Assembly (NCBI RefSeq): GCF_003326475.1
Contig: NZ_JPWA01000006.1
Span: forward strand, 62,001 to 126,000
Length of the DNA stretch: 64,000 nt
DNA from: Thalassospira xianhensis MCCC 1A02616
GTDB lineage: Bacteria > Pseudomonadota > Alphaproteobacteria > Rhodospirillales > Thalassospiraceae
Direction of reading: 5' to 3'
The notes beneath the pieces were generated by a model. The model was not told the DNA's origin and did not search any database. It was given only the letters and a program-made list of their open reading frames with translations. The translations under genes were made by a program, and so were the position numbers. This document shows positions 55,734-64,000 of the stretch, piece after piece. Each line of letters opens with the position of its first letter. Positions within the stretch are counted from its first letter, which is position 1.

Positions 55734-56795
55734 ATGACCCTGCAATCCCCATCACATGGTGGCGCCATCGACAAGGCAGCCGAGAAATATGGTATTGCAC
55801 CGCAGGAATGGCTTGATCTGTCAACAGGTATCAATGCCACCTCGTGGCCAATATCGTCTTTTGATCCCATCCACTGGCAACGCCTGCCACTGGCAAGCGA
55901 ATTGATTGCATTAAAGCAGGCCGCCGCCGACTATTACGGCATTTCAGATATCAACCATATTGTTTGCGCCCCCGGAACACAGGCGTTGATCCAGACCATT
56001 CCCTTCTGGTTTGCAGATCAGGGCAAACGCGCAACAGCCCATATCATTGGCCCGACATATGACGAACATGCCTTGGGCTGGAGACGCGCCGGGCTCAAGA
56101 CGGAAACCGTCATGACAACACCGGAAAACCGCAAGACCGCAATTGCAGATATTCTGGGATCACCGGGCGGCAGAGATGACATTGTCATTCTGGTTAATCC
56201 GAACAATCCCGACGGCGGCCTGATTGACCAAGTCACGCTGACCGAACTCGCCCGAATGGCGACAGAAAACGGCAAATGGCTTCTGATTGACGAGGCCTTT
56301 ATGGATTGCAGTCCGGAACACAGCATCTGTCCAAAGTGCCATGAACTCGACCACCTGATTGTTTTGCGTTCGTTTGGCAAGTTTTTCGGTCTTGCAGGTC
56401 TGCGACTGGGATGTGCCGTCATGCGTCCCGGTCTGGCAGCGGATTTGACTGACCGGATAGGCCCATGGGCAATCGCGGGCCCCGCACTTGCCATCGCATG
56501 CACAGCATTTGGCGACCGGGCATGGCAATCCGGTATGCGCAATCAGCTGTGTGACGATGCAAAACGCCTTGATGCCCTGATTGACGCACATTCAGATCTG
56601 GCTTTGGTTGGTGGAACGTCACTATTCCGGCTTTATCACGGCAAAAACGCCACAGGTCTTGCCAACCATCTGGGAACACAGGGTATTCTGGTACGATTAT
56701 TTGATGATGATGCGGGCCGCATCCGTTTTGGCCTGCCCGGTCCGGAAAAGGATTGGCAACGATTGGAACGGGCTCTCGCAGTTTTCAGAAACTAG
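55734..56795 (+). CDS. Threonine-phosphate decarboxylase / CobC-like aminotransferase (B12 synthesis)
   Basis: A 353-residue PLP enzyme of aminotransferase class I. The N-terminal HGG motif (SPSHGGAI, residues 6-13) is typical of CobC/CobD. NPNNPDGGL and IDEAFMD lie in the middle, and the PLP lysine is in SFGKFFGLAGLRLG (about residue 219). It makes the aminopropanol linker of cobalamin. AAAGG lies seven bases upstream. cbiB, its usual neighbour, is not here. It links with the cobalt uptake genes at 12588-13448. Confidence 0.85.
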   Translation: MTLQSPSHGGAIDKAAEKYGIAPQEWLDLSTGINATSWPISSFDPIHWQRLPLASELIALKQAAADYYGISDINHIVCAPGTQALIQTIPFWFADQGKRATAHIIGPTYDEHALGWRRAGLKTETVMTTPENRKTAIADILGSPGGRDDIVILVNPNNPDGGLIDQVTLTELARMATENGKWLLIDEAFMDCSPEHSICPKCHELDHLIVLRSFGKFFGLAGLRLGCAVMRPGLAADLTDRIGPWAIAGPALAIACTAFGDRAWQSGMRNQLCDDAKRLDALIDAHSDLALVGGTSLFRLYHGKNATGLANHLGTQGILVRLFDDDAGRIRFGLPGPEKDWQRLERALAVFRN

Positions 56796-56800
56796 ACGGC

Positions 56801-58393
56801 CTATTTCGCCTCGTTTTCTTCCCAGGCCTGCTTTTTGCGATAAATGGTCGACGGGCTGACGCCAAGCGCATCCGCTGCACGCGGGATTGATCCGCCGCAT
56901 CGCGCAATCGCTTCTTCTATCGCCTGCTTTTCCACCAGCCAAAGCGGTTTGATTCCGGCATAACGGCTATCCATCGGCAACCCGGCGGGCATCGATGCCA
57001 TCGCGAACCGGCCATCCGCGCCAATCATGGCCGGAGCCGTATCCATATGATGCGCTTCTGTATCATCGCGCAGGTTGCGCGCACCGGCCAAGAAGGCCAA
57101 CGCGTCCGGATCACCTTCCCAAAATCGACCGGCGTCCTCCAATCCGTTTGACACAACCGGATGGGGCGGCGGTGCTTCGATGGATCCCGACCCAAAACGT
57201 TCTTCGTCAGTGCCGCTGTTAACCGGGCGGGGCACCATCGACATGGTGACTTCGGTGCCATTATTCAGCACCACAATGTTGCGGATGATGTTCTGAAGCT
57301 GACGGATGTTACCCGGCCAAGCATAACGCGCAAACAGGGCGGCCACGTCCGGGCTGAACCGTTGAAAATCACGCCCTTCTTCACGGGTGAAGCGTTGCAG
57401 ATAGAAATTGGCGATCTGCAGGATATCATCATCGCGATCACGTAATGGCGGCATGTGAAGCGGAATCACATGAAGACGATAATACAAATCTTCGCGGAAA
57501 CGTCCGGCACGTACTTCTTCAAGCGGATCGCGGTTTGTTGCACACACAAACCTTACATCAACGCTTTCAATCGAACTGCCACCGACTTTCTGGAATGTCC
57601 CGGTCTGGATGAAGCGCAGAAGCTTGGTCTGCAGATCAAGATCCATTTCGCAAATTTCATCAAGAAACAGCGTTCCGCCAGCGGCCCTATGGGCAGCCCC
57701 TTCGCGATCAATCACGGCACCGGTAAACGCGCCTTTGACATGACCGAAAATCTCGCTTTCCATCAAATCCTTGGGGATCGCGCCGCAGTTCAGCGGAATG
57801 AACGGTTCGTTGACGCGCTCGGACCGACGATGAATTGCTTCGGCGGCAAGTTCCTTGCCGGTGCCTGACTCTCCGGTAATGAAAACCGTTGCCCGGCTGG
57901 GGGCAGCGTTTTCAATGATGCGATAAATATCATGCATCGTGTCCGATCCGCCAATGATGTCAAAATACATCTCGTCGGTGATATTTTCGCCGTCCGTTTT
58001 TTTTCCGGCATCATTGGTCGCTGTCCGGCCTTCAAGCGCATCACTGACCGTGACACGAAGTTTGTCGGCAGTGAAAGGCTTCAGAAGAAAGTCCCACGCC
58101 CCGTCGCGCATCGCCTCGACTGCGATATTGACCGAACCGTGTGCTGTGATCACAACCACCTTGCATTCCGGTGCGGCCTGATGGGCAGCACGCAGAACTT
58201 CCCGACCATCCATATCGGGCAGAATCAGGTCAAGGACCAGAACGTCTGGTGGATCACTGCGCAGCCTTTTGATTGCATCGCGACCGTTGACGACATGCTC
58301 GACCTTGCGACCATCCGCACGCAAATAGTCCTGATACACCCGCGCGAGCGACAAGGTGTCTTCAACAACAACAATGCGTGCCTGATCTGGCAT
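56801..58393 (-). CDS. Sigma-54-dependent response regulator (LuxO/NtrC type)
   Basis: About 530 residues in three domains: receiver (VLVLDLILPDMDG, phospho-Asp near residue 57, and K in LLKPF), sigma-54 AAA+ ATPase (Walker A GESGTGKE, GAFTGA loop intact), and a Fis-type HTH at the end (GGSIPRAADALGVSPSTIYRKK). It activates RpoN promoters when phosphorylated. The start was set at 58393 (MPDQAR); 58435 is possible. It is divergent from the STAS gene, so it may control the partner-switching pair. Confidence 0.93.
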   Translation of the reverse strand: MPDQARIVVVEDTLSLARVYQDYLRADGRKVEHVVNGRDAIKRLRSDPPDVLVLDLILPDMDGREVLRAAHQAAPECKVVVITAHGSVNIAVEAMRDGAWDFLLKPFTADKLRVTVSDALEGRTATNDAGKKTDGENITDEMYFDIIGGSDTMHDIYRIIENAAPSRATVFITGESGTGKELAAEAIHRRSERVNEPFIPLNCGAIPKDLMESEIFGHVKGAFTGAVIDREGAAHRAAGGTLFLDEICEMDLDLQTKLLRFIQTGTFQKVGGSSIESVDVRFVCATNRDPLEEVRAGRFREDLYYRLHVIPLHMPPLRDRDDDILQIANFYLQRFTREEGRDFQRFSPDVAALFARYAWPGNIRQLQNIIRNIVVLNNGTEVTMSMVPRPVNSGTDEERFGSGSIEAPPPHPVVSNGLEDAGRFWEGDPDALAFLAGARNLRDDTEAHHMDTAPAMIGADGRFAMASMPAGLPMDSRYAGIKPLWLVEKQAIEEAIARCGGSIPRAADALGVSPSTIYRKKQAWEENEAK

Positions 58394-58563
58394 TTTGTGG
58401 TTCGCATCCCGATCTAACCATCTATCGGCAACCATACCGATAGTGACATTACATGCACAACTGCTAACCTGTAGTCAGCTGATTCGTTATCCCATACAAA
58501 TCAGCTTTTGGTTAAAAAAGGCATAGTTTCAGTAACATTGCTCGCATCCGGGAGTATCACGGC

Positions 58564-58869
58564 TTGAATTACACCACCGAAAAATCCGGCAACACGATCA
58601 AGGTCGAACTGAATGGCCGATTTACATTTGGGGACCATTCCAGTTTTCGCAAACTGATCGAAGAAATCCGCAGTCAGGAAGCCGAAACACAAATCCTTGA
58701 CCTTTCGGGCGTCGAGTTCATCGACTCAGCCGGGCTTGGCATGTTGCTGCTTGCCCGTGACGAAGGTGAAAAGTCGCGTGCGACGGTCGTTCTCAAAGGC
58801 GCGCAGGGACAGGTCAAACGCATGCTCGAAGTTGCCCGCTTCGACACCCTGTTCAAGCTGGAAGACTGA
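58564..58869 (+). CDS. STAS-domain anti-sigma factor antagonist
   Basis: A 101-residue single STAS domain. The phosphorylatable Ser is in FIDSAGLGMLL (about residues 57-67). It would bind an anti-sigma kinase when dephosphorylated. The start is TTG with GGGAG nine bases upstream. The next gene starts 3 bases after the stop. Its kinase and phosphatase appear to be the HATPase and PP2C domains of that protein. Confidence 0.9.
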   Translation: MNYTTEKSGNTIKVELNGRFTFGDHSSFRKLIEEIRSQEAETQILDLSGVEFIDSAGLGMLLLARDEGEKSRATVVLKGAQGQVKRMLEVARFDTLFKLED

Positions 58870-58872
58870 TAC

Positions 58873-60936
58873 ATGCCTGCAACCGGCGAGGCCCATCCAC
58901 GCCCCCTTGTTGCTGTTGCCGAACCGCTTGACCAAACCCGTGCGGCGCAGGTTCTTTGCGGGCGGCACATTTTTGGTGATGGCGCAGGCGCGCATGCGGA
59001 ACTTTTCTTTGGCCGAAGCCCCGAAGATTTTGAACACCGCAACCGGTATCAGTTATGCCTGATACCGTCCGAAACCGGTCGAGAATGGCTTGGCGCGCTG
59101 GTGCGCCTGAACTGCAATTATTTTGTCGAATGCTATGACGGGTTTGATCTGGGTGATCTGGGGCCGTTACGAACCGCCAAGCGGGGTGCGAACTGGGATC
59201 TTTTGGTCTGTATGTCGACGCAAAGTGCCTATCAACTGCCGATGGCACGCAAATTCGTGACAGCCCTTCGCCATCGCGGCATCATTCACGATACCATCGC
59301 GCCGACGGTCGAAATGGCCGTGCAGGAAGCGTTTGCAAATTCGATGATCCACGGCAATCTGGAAATGAATACGACCGGCCATCTGTCGATGGACCGCTTC
59401 AACGAACTGGGCGAGGAAACGGCGCGCCGCTTGGCATCCCCGATCCATGGTGGCCGCGCGATCATGCTGACGGCGAAAAAGCGGCGCAATGGCAATGTCG
59501 AAATTTCGATACATGATCAGGGCAGCGGCTTTGTCCCGCCCGATGAGACCCCGGTTCCAAAATTACCCGGTGCGGAATCCACCTTTGGCCGTGGTCTGCC
59601 ATTGATCCGAAGCCTTTGCCACGATGTCACCTTTGATCGTGGCGGGCGGACAATCCGGCTGACTTTTGCCCCCGATGCATCGGCAGCCCTGCCGCTCAAT
59701 ACCAATTTTGTCGCAGGTCTGGAGGCCGCCGAACAGGCCGCCGGTCAAGGTGATCTTCGGAACCCGCGTGATGCGACGATCCTGATCGCCGATGACACCA
59801 TGATATCGCGTGAAATCATCGCGTCCTATTTGCGCTCGGACGGGTTTACAAATCTGGTTTTCGCAAAGGACGGCGAAGACGCGCTGGAACAGGCACACAG
59901 ACACAATCCCGACCTGATCATCCTTGATATCATCATGCCCAAAATGGATGGCTACGAAGTATGCAAGGCATTACGTGCCAATCCGCTATTTGCCGAAATC
60001 CCGATCATCGCACAGACCGCGCTTGAAGAAAACGAAGGCCGGACCCGGATTTTCGAAGATGGTGCAACCGACCTTATTCTTAAACCGCTCAACAAGGCGG
60101 AAATGATCGCACGCACGCGCATCCATCTTGAAAATCGCCTGCTTGTCAAACAGCTGCAGGCCTATCAGGAACGAACCCAGTCCGAACTGGAAATGGCCCG
60201 CGACATGCAGGAAATGCTGATTCCCAAGGCGGAACAGTATCGTGGTATCGGTCTTGATTATGGCATGACCATCAGCGCCAGCTTCCAGATGTCATCCGAA
60301 CTTGGCGGTGATATGTGGGGACTGGCCCCGATTGATGACGACAGACTTGGTGTTTACATCGTTGACTTCGCTGGTCACGGCCTTGGTGCAGCGCTGAATA
60401 CGTTTCGCCTTCATTCCCTGATCTGGTCAGATGACAGGCATGACGATGATCCGGGCGCGTATCTGGAATCCCTCAACCGCCACCTCAAGGGGCTGCTGCC
60501 GGTTGGGCAATATGCGACCATGCTTTATGGCATTATAAACCGTACTGCCGAAACATTCCGCTATGCCAGTGCGGCTTGTACGTCACCGGTTCTTGGCAAT
60601 GTCAAAACCGGCTCGACCACGTTTCTTGATGGCTCTGGCGTTCCGCTTGGCGTTATTCGCGATGCCAGATATGAAACGCGTGAAACCGCCTTTGGTATTG
60701 ATAACTTCCTGCTGCTATACAGCGATGCCCTGATTGAAACCGTGCTTGATGACGGTGCGCTGCTTGAAGGTGAACGCCTGCTGCATCTGGTGCAGGATAT
60801 TATCTCGGAAACCGGCGGCATGCCGGATCTGGCATCCCACCTTGCCGATCAGTTCATGGACCGCGCACCGGTCAAACTGCATGACGACTTTACCGTGGTG
60901 TCATTGCAACCCAACCGGCAAAACAGTTCGGTCTGA
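58873..60936 (+). CDS. Fused anti-sigma-type HATPase, response regulator and PP2C phosphatase
   Basis: A 687-residue protein. An unassigned N-terminal part (about 1-120) leads into an RsbW-like HATPase (about 130-290: EAFANSMIHGN with the N box, then HDQGSGF and FGRGLPLI). A receiver follows (about 300-420; phospho-Asp in LIILDIIMPKMDGYE and K in ILKPLN), then a SpoIIE/RsbU PP2C domain (about 440-680: ELGGDMWG, VDFAGHGLGAALN). Both opposing activities of a partner switch thus sit on one chain under receiver control. It follows the STAS gene by 3 bases. Confidence 0.93.
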   Translation: MPATGEAHPRPLVAVAEPLDQTRAAQVLCGRHIFGDGAGAHAELFFGRSPEDFEHRNRYQLCLIPSETGREWLGALVRLNCNYFVECYDGFDLGDLGPLRTAKRGANWDLLVCMSTQSAYQLPMARKFVTALRHRGIIHDTIAPTVEMAVQEAFANSMIHGNLEMNTTGHLSMDRFNELGEETARRLASPIHGGRAIMLTAKKRRNGNVEISIHDQGSGFVPPDETPVPKLPGAESTFGRGLPLIRSLCHDVTFDRGGRTIRLTFAPDASAALPLNTNFVAGLEAAEQAAGQGDLRNPRDATILIADDTMISREIIASYLRSDGFTNLVFAKDGEDALEQAHRHNPDLIILDIIMPKMDGYEVCKALRANPLFAEIPIIAQTALEENEGRTRIFEDGATDLILKPLNKAEMIARTRIHLENRLLVKQLQAYQERTQSELEMARDMQEMLIPKAEQYRGIGLDYGMTISASFQMSSELGGDMWGLAPIDDDRLGVYIVDFAGHGLGAALNTFRLHSLIWSDDRHDDDPGAYLESLNRHLKGLLPVGQYATMLYGIINRTAETFRYASAACTSPVLGNVKTGSTTFLDGSGVPLGVIRDARYETRETAFGIDNFLLLYSDALIETVLDDGALLEGERLLHLVQDIISETGGMPDLASHLADQFMDRAPVKLHDDFTVVSLQPNRQNSSV

Positions 60937-60956
60937 GGACAAAACACGGAAAATCG

Positions 60957-61550
60957 TTAATTCAGGAACCACGGCTGTGGCGGGGAAAGTTCCTGTGCAG
61001 GCATATAATCCTGCAAATCCCAGACGCGCGCAGTATCAACGGACACCTTCCAGGTCGCAGATTTGTCTTCCTGGATACGGTTGGTGATTACCGAGCGGAT
61101 TAACGCAGCCAGTCCCTTTCGGGCACCGGCATGGTCCGGATCAGCTGACAATACCGCCCCCAGTTGATTGAAGGCGCGCATCTTGTCGCGGCATCCGACA
61201 AGATCGGCGGCGACAACACGCAATTCACGGGCATCCGGCCGCAGGCTGATTGCGATTTCAAGATGTTCGAGCGCAGTTTCACGCGCCCCGTTCTGCAAAT
61301 AGGTCCGGGTCAGTCCCAGATGGGTTGCCGGATCAAGGTCATCCAGCAAGAGGGCCCGTCCAAACGCATCAAGTGCAAGACTGCCAAGCCCCATATCCAG
61401 CAGAACATGCCCCATTACCCGCAATCTGGCGGGTTGATCAGGCAGGGTATCAATCAGATTGCGAAGACGGGTGCGAATTTCAGGCGCGAGATCGATGCCG
61501 TCACTTATCGCCGCTGCCAATCCGGCTGAAATATGCGTCTGGCCTGACAT
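60957..61550 (-). CDS. TPR-like helical-repeat protein
   Basis: About 197 residues with helical repeats (ALDAFGRALLLDDLDPATHLGLTRTYLQ and similar, about residues 55-130). There is no signal peptide. I start at 61550 (MSGQTH); the longer reading uses a TTG. It converges with the PP2C gene, 20 bases apart. TPRs normally mediate protein contacts; a specific partner cannot be named. Confidence 0.75.
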   Translation of the reverse strand: MSGQTHISAGLAAAISDGIDLAPEIRTRLRNLIDTLPDQPARLRVMGHVLLDMGLGSLALDAFGRALLLDDLDPATHLGLTRTYLQNGARETALEHLEIAISLRPDARELRVVAADLVGCRDKMRAFNQLGAVLSADPDHAGARKGLAALIRSVITNRIQEDKSATWKVSVDTARVWDLQDYMPAQELSPPQPWFLN

Positions 61551-61865
61551 CTGTCCGAAGCCCCGTTCCCGTCTGAGATGACGAATCGTAACGACTCGCC
61601 AGAATCCTTGCAATAGCCAATAAAAACAACGAGTCGTTTCAATTGCTTAGATCGGCGACAAACTCGGTATCCGACATATTCCGGTTCGCGACGCGGGCAA
61701 AAGACCGCCACATGCCACTTCGGATGACCAGAAGAATACCTTGATTGGGTTGCGGGAAGATTAACCGGGAAACTGACATCAATAGGGCAAAGACGCGGCC
61801 GGTTTTGCCCTATTTCTGCTTGAACCTACCTATCGACTGAAATGGTGCATGCCGTGCCTGTCTGC

Positions 61866-63866
61866 TTAGCGGATGACAGTCGACGTTACGGCGAGATTGC
61901 GGCTTGCCATATTTAGCAAGGCATCCCAATCCAGTTCCGCCGATGGGCGGGCAAAGAAAAACCCCTGCGCAAGATGCCCGCCAAGACGCAGAACTTCATC
62001 ACGCTGTTCGGGGGTTTCCACGCCTTCGATCACACAATCTGCGCCAAGATTTTCGCACATATCAATCACGGTTTTAACAATCCGCTGGCTGCGTTCACTG
62101 GTCACAATTGGCTCGATAAAGCTGCGATCAATCTTCAGGCAGTCAAATTCCAGTTCATGAACATAGCGTAGGCTGGAATACCCGATCCCGAAATCATCCA
62201 ATGCAACCTTTGCACCGTGCCGGCGCAAATAGCGAATGCTGGCACGGGCCGAAACGAAATCGCGCAGCAGTGCCGTTTCGGTCACCTCGAAGGTCAAACG
62301 ACCGGCATCAATCCCAAAGAACTTTATCTGGTCGATAAGCCAGTGTGCCATATCCGGCAAAACAATATCGCGAGCCGAAAGATTGAAAGAAAGCGGCACG
62401 TCCCGAGGCCAGCCGCTCATGGATTTCAGGGCTTTCTGGAACAGGATCGTCGATAATGTCCCGACCAGCCCGGTCTTCTCGGCCACGGGGAAAAACATTT
62501 CCGGTGAAACCCGACCCATTTCTCCATTATCCCACCTTGCGAGCACCTCGATCGAATGCAAACTGCCGCTGCGCAAATCAAAAACCGGCTGGTAATGAAT
62601 TGATAATTCACTTTCCAGATCGGCCTTGCGCAGGGCCTGTTCGATCTGGCTGTCATGGCGGATAAGGGTTTCATGATGGGCCGCAAAAAGCACCGGATGG
62701 CCGGGCATGTTTTTCTTGGCGTAATAAAGCGCGAAATCGGCACGCTCGAACAGGGCGTTGGGTTTACGCGCCACCGCCGGGTAGGTCGCAAAACCAAGCG
62801 ATGCGGAAAGCTGCACCGTTCCCCCGCCAACCTCGAACGGATCATTAAGCGTTCCGCAAAGTTCCCGCCCGATACGGATCAGTTCCGCGGCATCCGTAAT
62901 ATCGTCAAGGATCACACCGAATTCATCCCCACCCAGTCGCGCCAACAAGACATCCGGTCCCAGAATGTCGCGTAAGCGGGCGCTGGCTTTGACCAGCACA
63001 TCATCGCCAGCCGGATGGCCATGCACATCATTGACCGGCTTGAATCCGTCCAGATCAATCATCGCAACCGCAAAACGCCCGCCGTTCTTTGCGCGTGCTA
63101 CCGCTTCGTCAAGATGGGAAAAGAATGCGCGGCGGTTGGAAAGACCGGTCAAGGCATCACGAAAGGCCAGTTCACGGTTCTGGTTGGAAAGCTCGATGGT
63201 TTTGGTGTGCTGCTTTTCCAGATCGATTTGCGATTCCACCAGTCCGGAAAACGCCGCGTAGTAGCTTCGGATGATCTGGACAATCATCAAGGATACCATC
63301 GCCATATTGGCTGCAATCGCGACATAGACCTCGTTCCCGGTCGTTCCGAAATGCAGGATGAAAGAGCCCAGAACAATGATGACCACCAAAAGAGCGGCGG
63401 GCGGAAAATGCAACAGGCAGAAAATACAACCGACCACGGTGATCGAGATAAAATAGGCGACATGCCCCTGCTGATAAGGATCGCCATAGCCAAACATCTT
63501 GATCGCCCAGGCGGTGAAAACAATGCTGATAACTGCGGCCAGAACACGGATACGCCGCAGATGTATGACCGAACTGGCAAAATCATTTGCCGTATCACGC
63601 AAGCGCATCCATGCAAGCCCGCGGATCAAACAGACAATCCCCAGAACCGCTGGAATATAAACCGTCATCCAGTCGGGTGCAGTTCCGTAATGCGTGAAAG
63701 CCAGCGCGACCGCGTTGGCAAAAAGCAGGATGTAAAGTAACGGGATTTGACGGGAGAGGGCCTTGACCTGCGCGCGAACCAGTTCGGGTTGATCTTCCCG
63801 AACGCGGAACGTCCCGACAATGCTCCGGCACAAATCCTTTAACGCCACACCGATGCGCTTTCCCAA
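61866..63866 (-). CDS. Membrane GGDEF-EAL protein (c-di-GMP turnover)
   Basis: A 666-residue protein. The N-terminal ~210 residues contain about six hydrophobic helices forming the sensor. GGDEF is intact (LARLGGDEFGV, near residue 310) and the EAL domain has the variant EVL at the active-site start (SIEVLARW), with DDFGIGYSS, NLSARD and VIEGVET present. It can in principle both make and break c-di-GMP. The start is TTG at 63866. The 134 bases to the window end hold no gene. Confidence 0.93.
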   Translation of the reverse strand: MGKRIGVALKDLCRSIVGTFRVREDQPELVRAQVKALSRQIPLLYILLFANAVALAFTHYGTAPDWMTVYIPAVLGIVCLIRGLAWMRLRDTANDFASSVIHLRRIRVLAAVISIVFTAWAIKMFGYGDPYQQGHVAYFISITVVGCIFCLLHFPPAALLVVIIVLGSFILHFGTTGNEVYVAIAANMAMVSLMIVQIIRSYYAAFSGLVESQIDLEKQHTKTIELSNQNRELAFRDALTGLSNRRAFFSHLDEAVARAKNGGRFAVAMIDLDGFKPVNDVHGHPAGDDVLVKASARLRDILGPDVLLARLGGDEFGVILDDITDAAELIRIGRELCGTLNDPFEVGGGTVQLSASLGFATYPAVARKPNALFERADFALYYAKKNMPGHPVLFAAHHETLIRHDSQIEQALRKADLESELSIHYQPVFDLRSGSLHSIEVLARWDNGEMGRVSPEMFFPVAEKTGLVGTLSTILFQKALKSMSGWPRDVPLSFNLSARDIVLPDMAHWLIDQIKFFGIDAGRLTFEVTETALLRDFVSARASIRYLRRHGAKVALDDFGIGYSSLRYVHELEFDCLKIDRSFIEPIVTSERSQRIVKTVIDMCENLGADCVIEGVETPEQRDEVLRLGGHLAQGFFFARPSAELDWDALLNMASRNLAVTSTVIR

Positions 63867-64000
63867 AGGTTTTCTTACTACAGGAAAATCTTATACGAAA
63901 ATCCGCGGCAAATGCAGCCCTTTCAATGCGACCTCAAACAATCGGATGATTTTGTCCCTGATCTCCCTGAAAACTTTTACCCATTACTGCCGGTTTTCGA

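Overview
The window looks like a chromosomal segment of a marine alphaproteobacterium of the Rhodospirillales, most likely Thalassospira or a close relative. This is judged from the proteins, the moderately high GC content, the tail-to-tail packing and the mixture of gene families; I made no database comparison. It is mostly housekeeping and regulatory DNA. I found no prophage, insertion sequence, integrase or CRISPR array.

Layout. 1-4059: an iron-type operon (end of one imelysin, di-heme oxidoreductase, second imelysin, DUF1513 protein) closed by a strong terminator, followed by a candidate structured sRNA at 4208-4353. 4415-8596 (minus): a six-gene polar amino-acid ABC importer operon with a RidA protein and an IclR regulator, with tandem palindromes upstream. 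8996-14278: a cobalt/zinc island with a P1B ATPase, a DUF1636 protein, a cobalamin riboswitch driving cbtB-cbtA, a His-rich membrane-anchored protein, and an ArsR/SmtB sensor with an intact alpha-5 metal site. 14397-18172: two paralogous small acidic proteins, a DUF2975/XRE pair, an SDR, a MAPEG protein, YjdM and a small lipoprotein. 18179-25212 (mostly minus): an AT-richer coiled-coil membrane protein, guaA, a small plus-strand anchored protein, rsmB and guaB. 25456-29525 (minus): a split PAS/chemoreceptor pair, rlmE and a Ppx/GppA phosphatase. 29847-30077: two tRNA-Gln(CUG) genes.

30303-36787 holds an ectoine hydroxylase, 5-formyl-THF cyclo-ligase, a cold-shock protein, a frameshifted periplasmic-protein gene in an AT-rich stretch, a diguanylate cyclase and two unknown proteins. 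36873-40693 holds a LysE exporter, a leucine-rich leader ORF with mutually exclusive hairpins ahead of leuA, and an alpha/beta-hydrolase lacking its nucleophile. 40876-46776 is the rod-shape operon mreB-mreC-mreD-mrdA-rodA. 46790-54622 contains a periplasmic binding protein translationally coupled to a membrane diguanylate cyclase, a glycerophosphodiester phosphodiesterase, a tiny SAP/Rho-N-like protein, a creatinase-like M24 protein and a large hybrid histidine kinase with Hpt domain. 54702-63866 holds a PhyH dioxygenase, a CobC/CobD-type aminotransferase, a LuxO-like sigma-54 regulator divergent from a STAS / HATPase-REC-PP2C partner-switching pair, a TPR-like protein and a GGDEF-EAL protein.

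Taken together, the right-hand third is rich in signalling genes (three GGDEF proteins, a phosphorelay, partner switching). The left-hand part deals with metals, vitamin B12 precursors and amino-acid import. The points most worth checking are the leuA leader, the binding-protein/GGDEF pair, the sRNA, the metal regulon with its ArsR-type operator, and the low-GC coiled-coil gene downstream of guaA.
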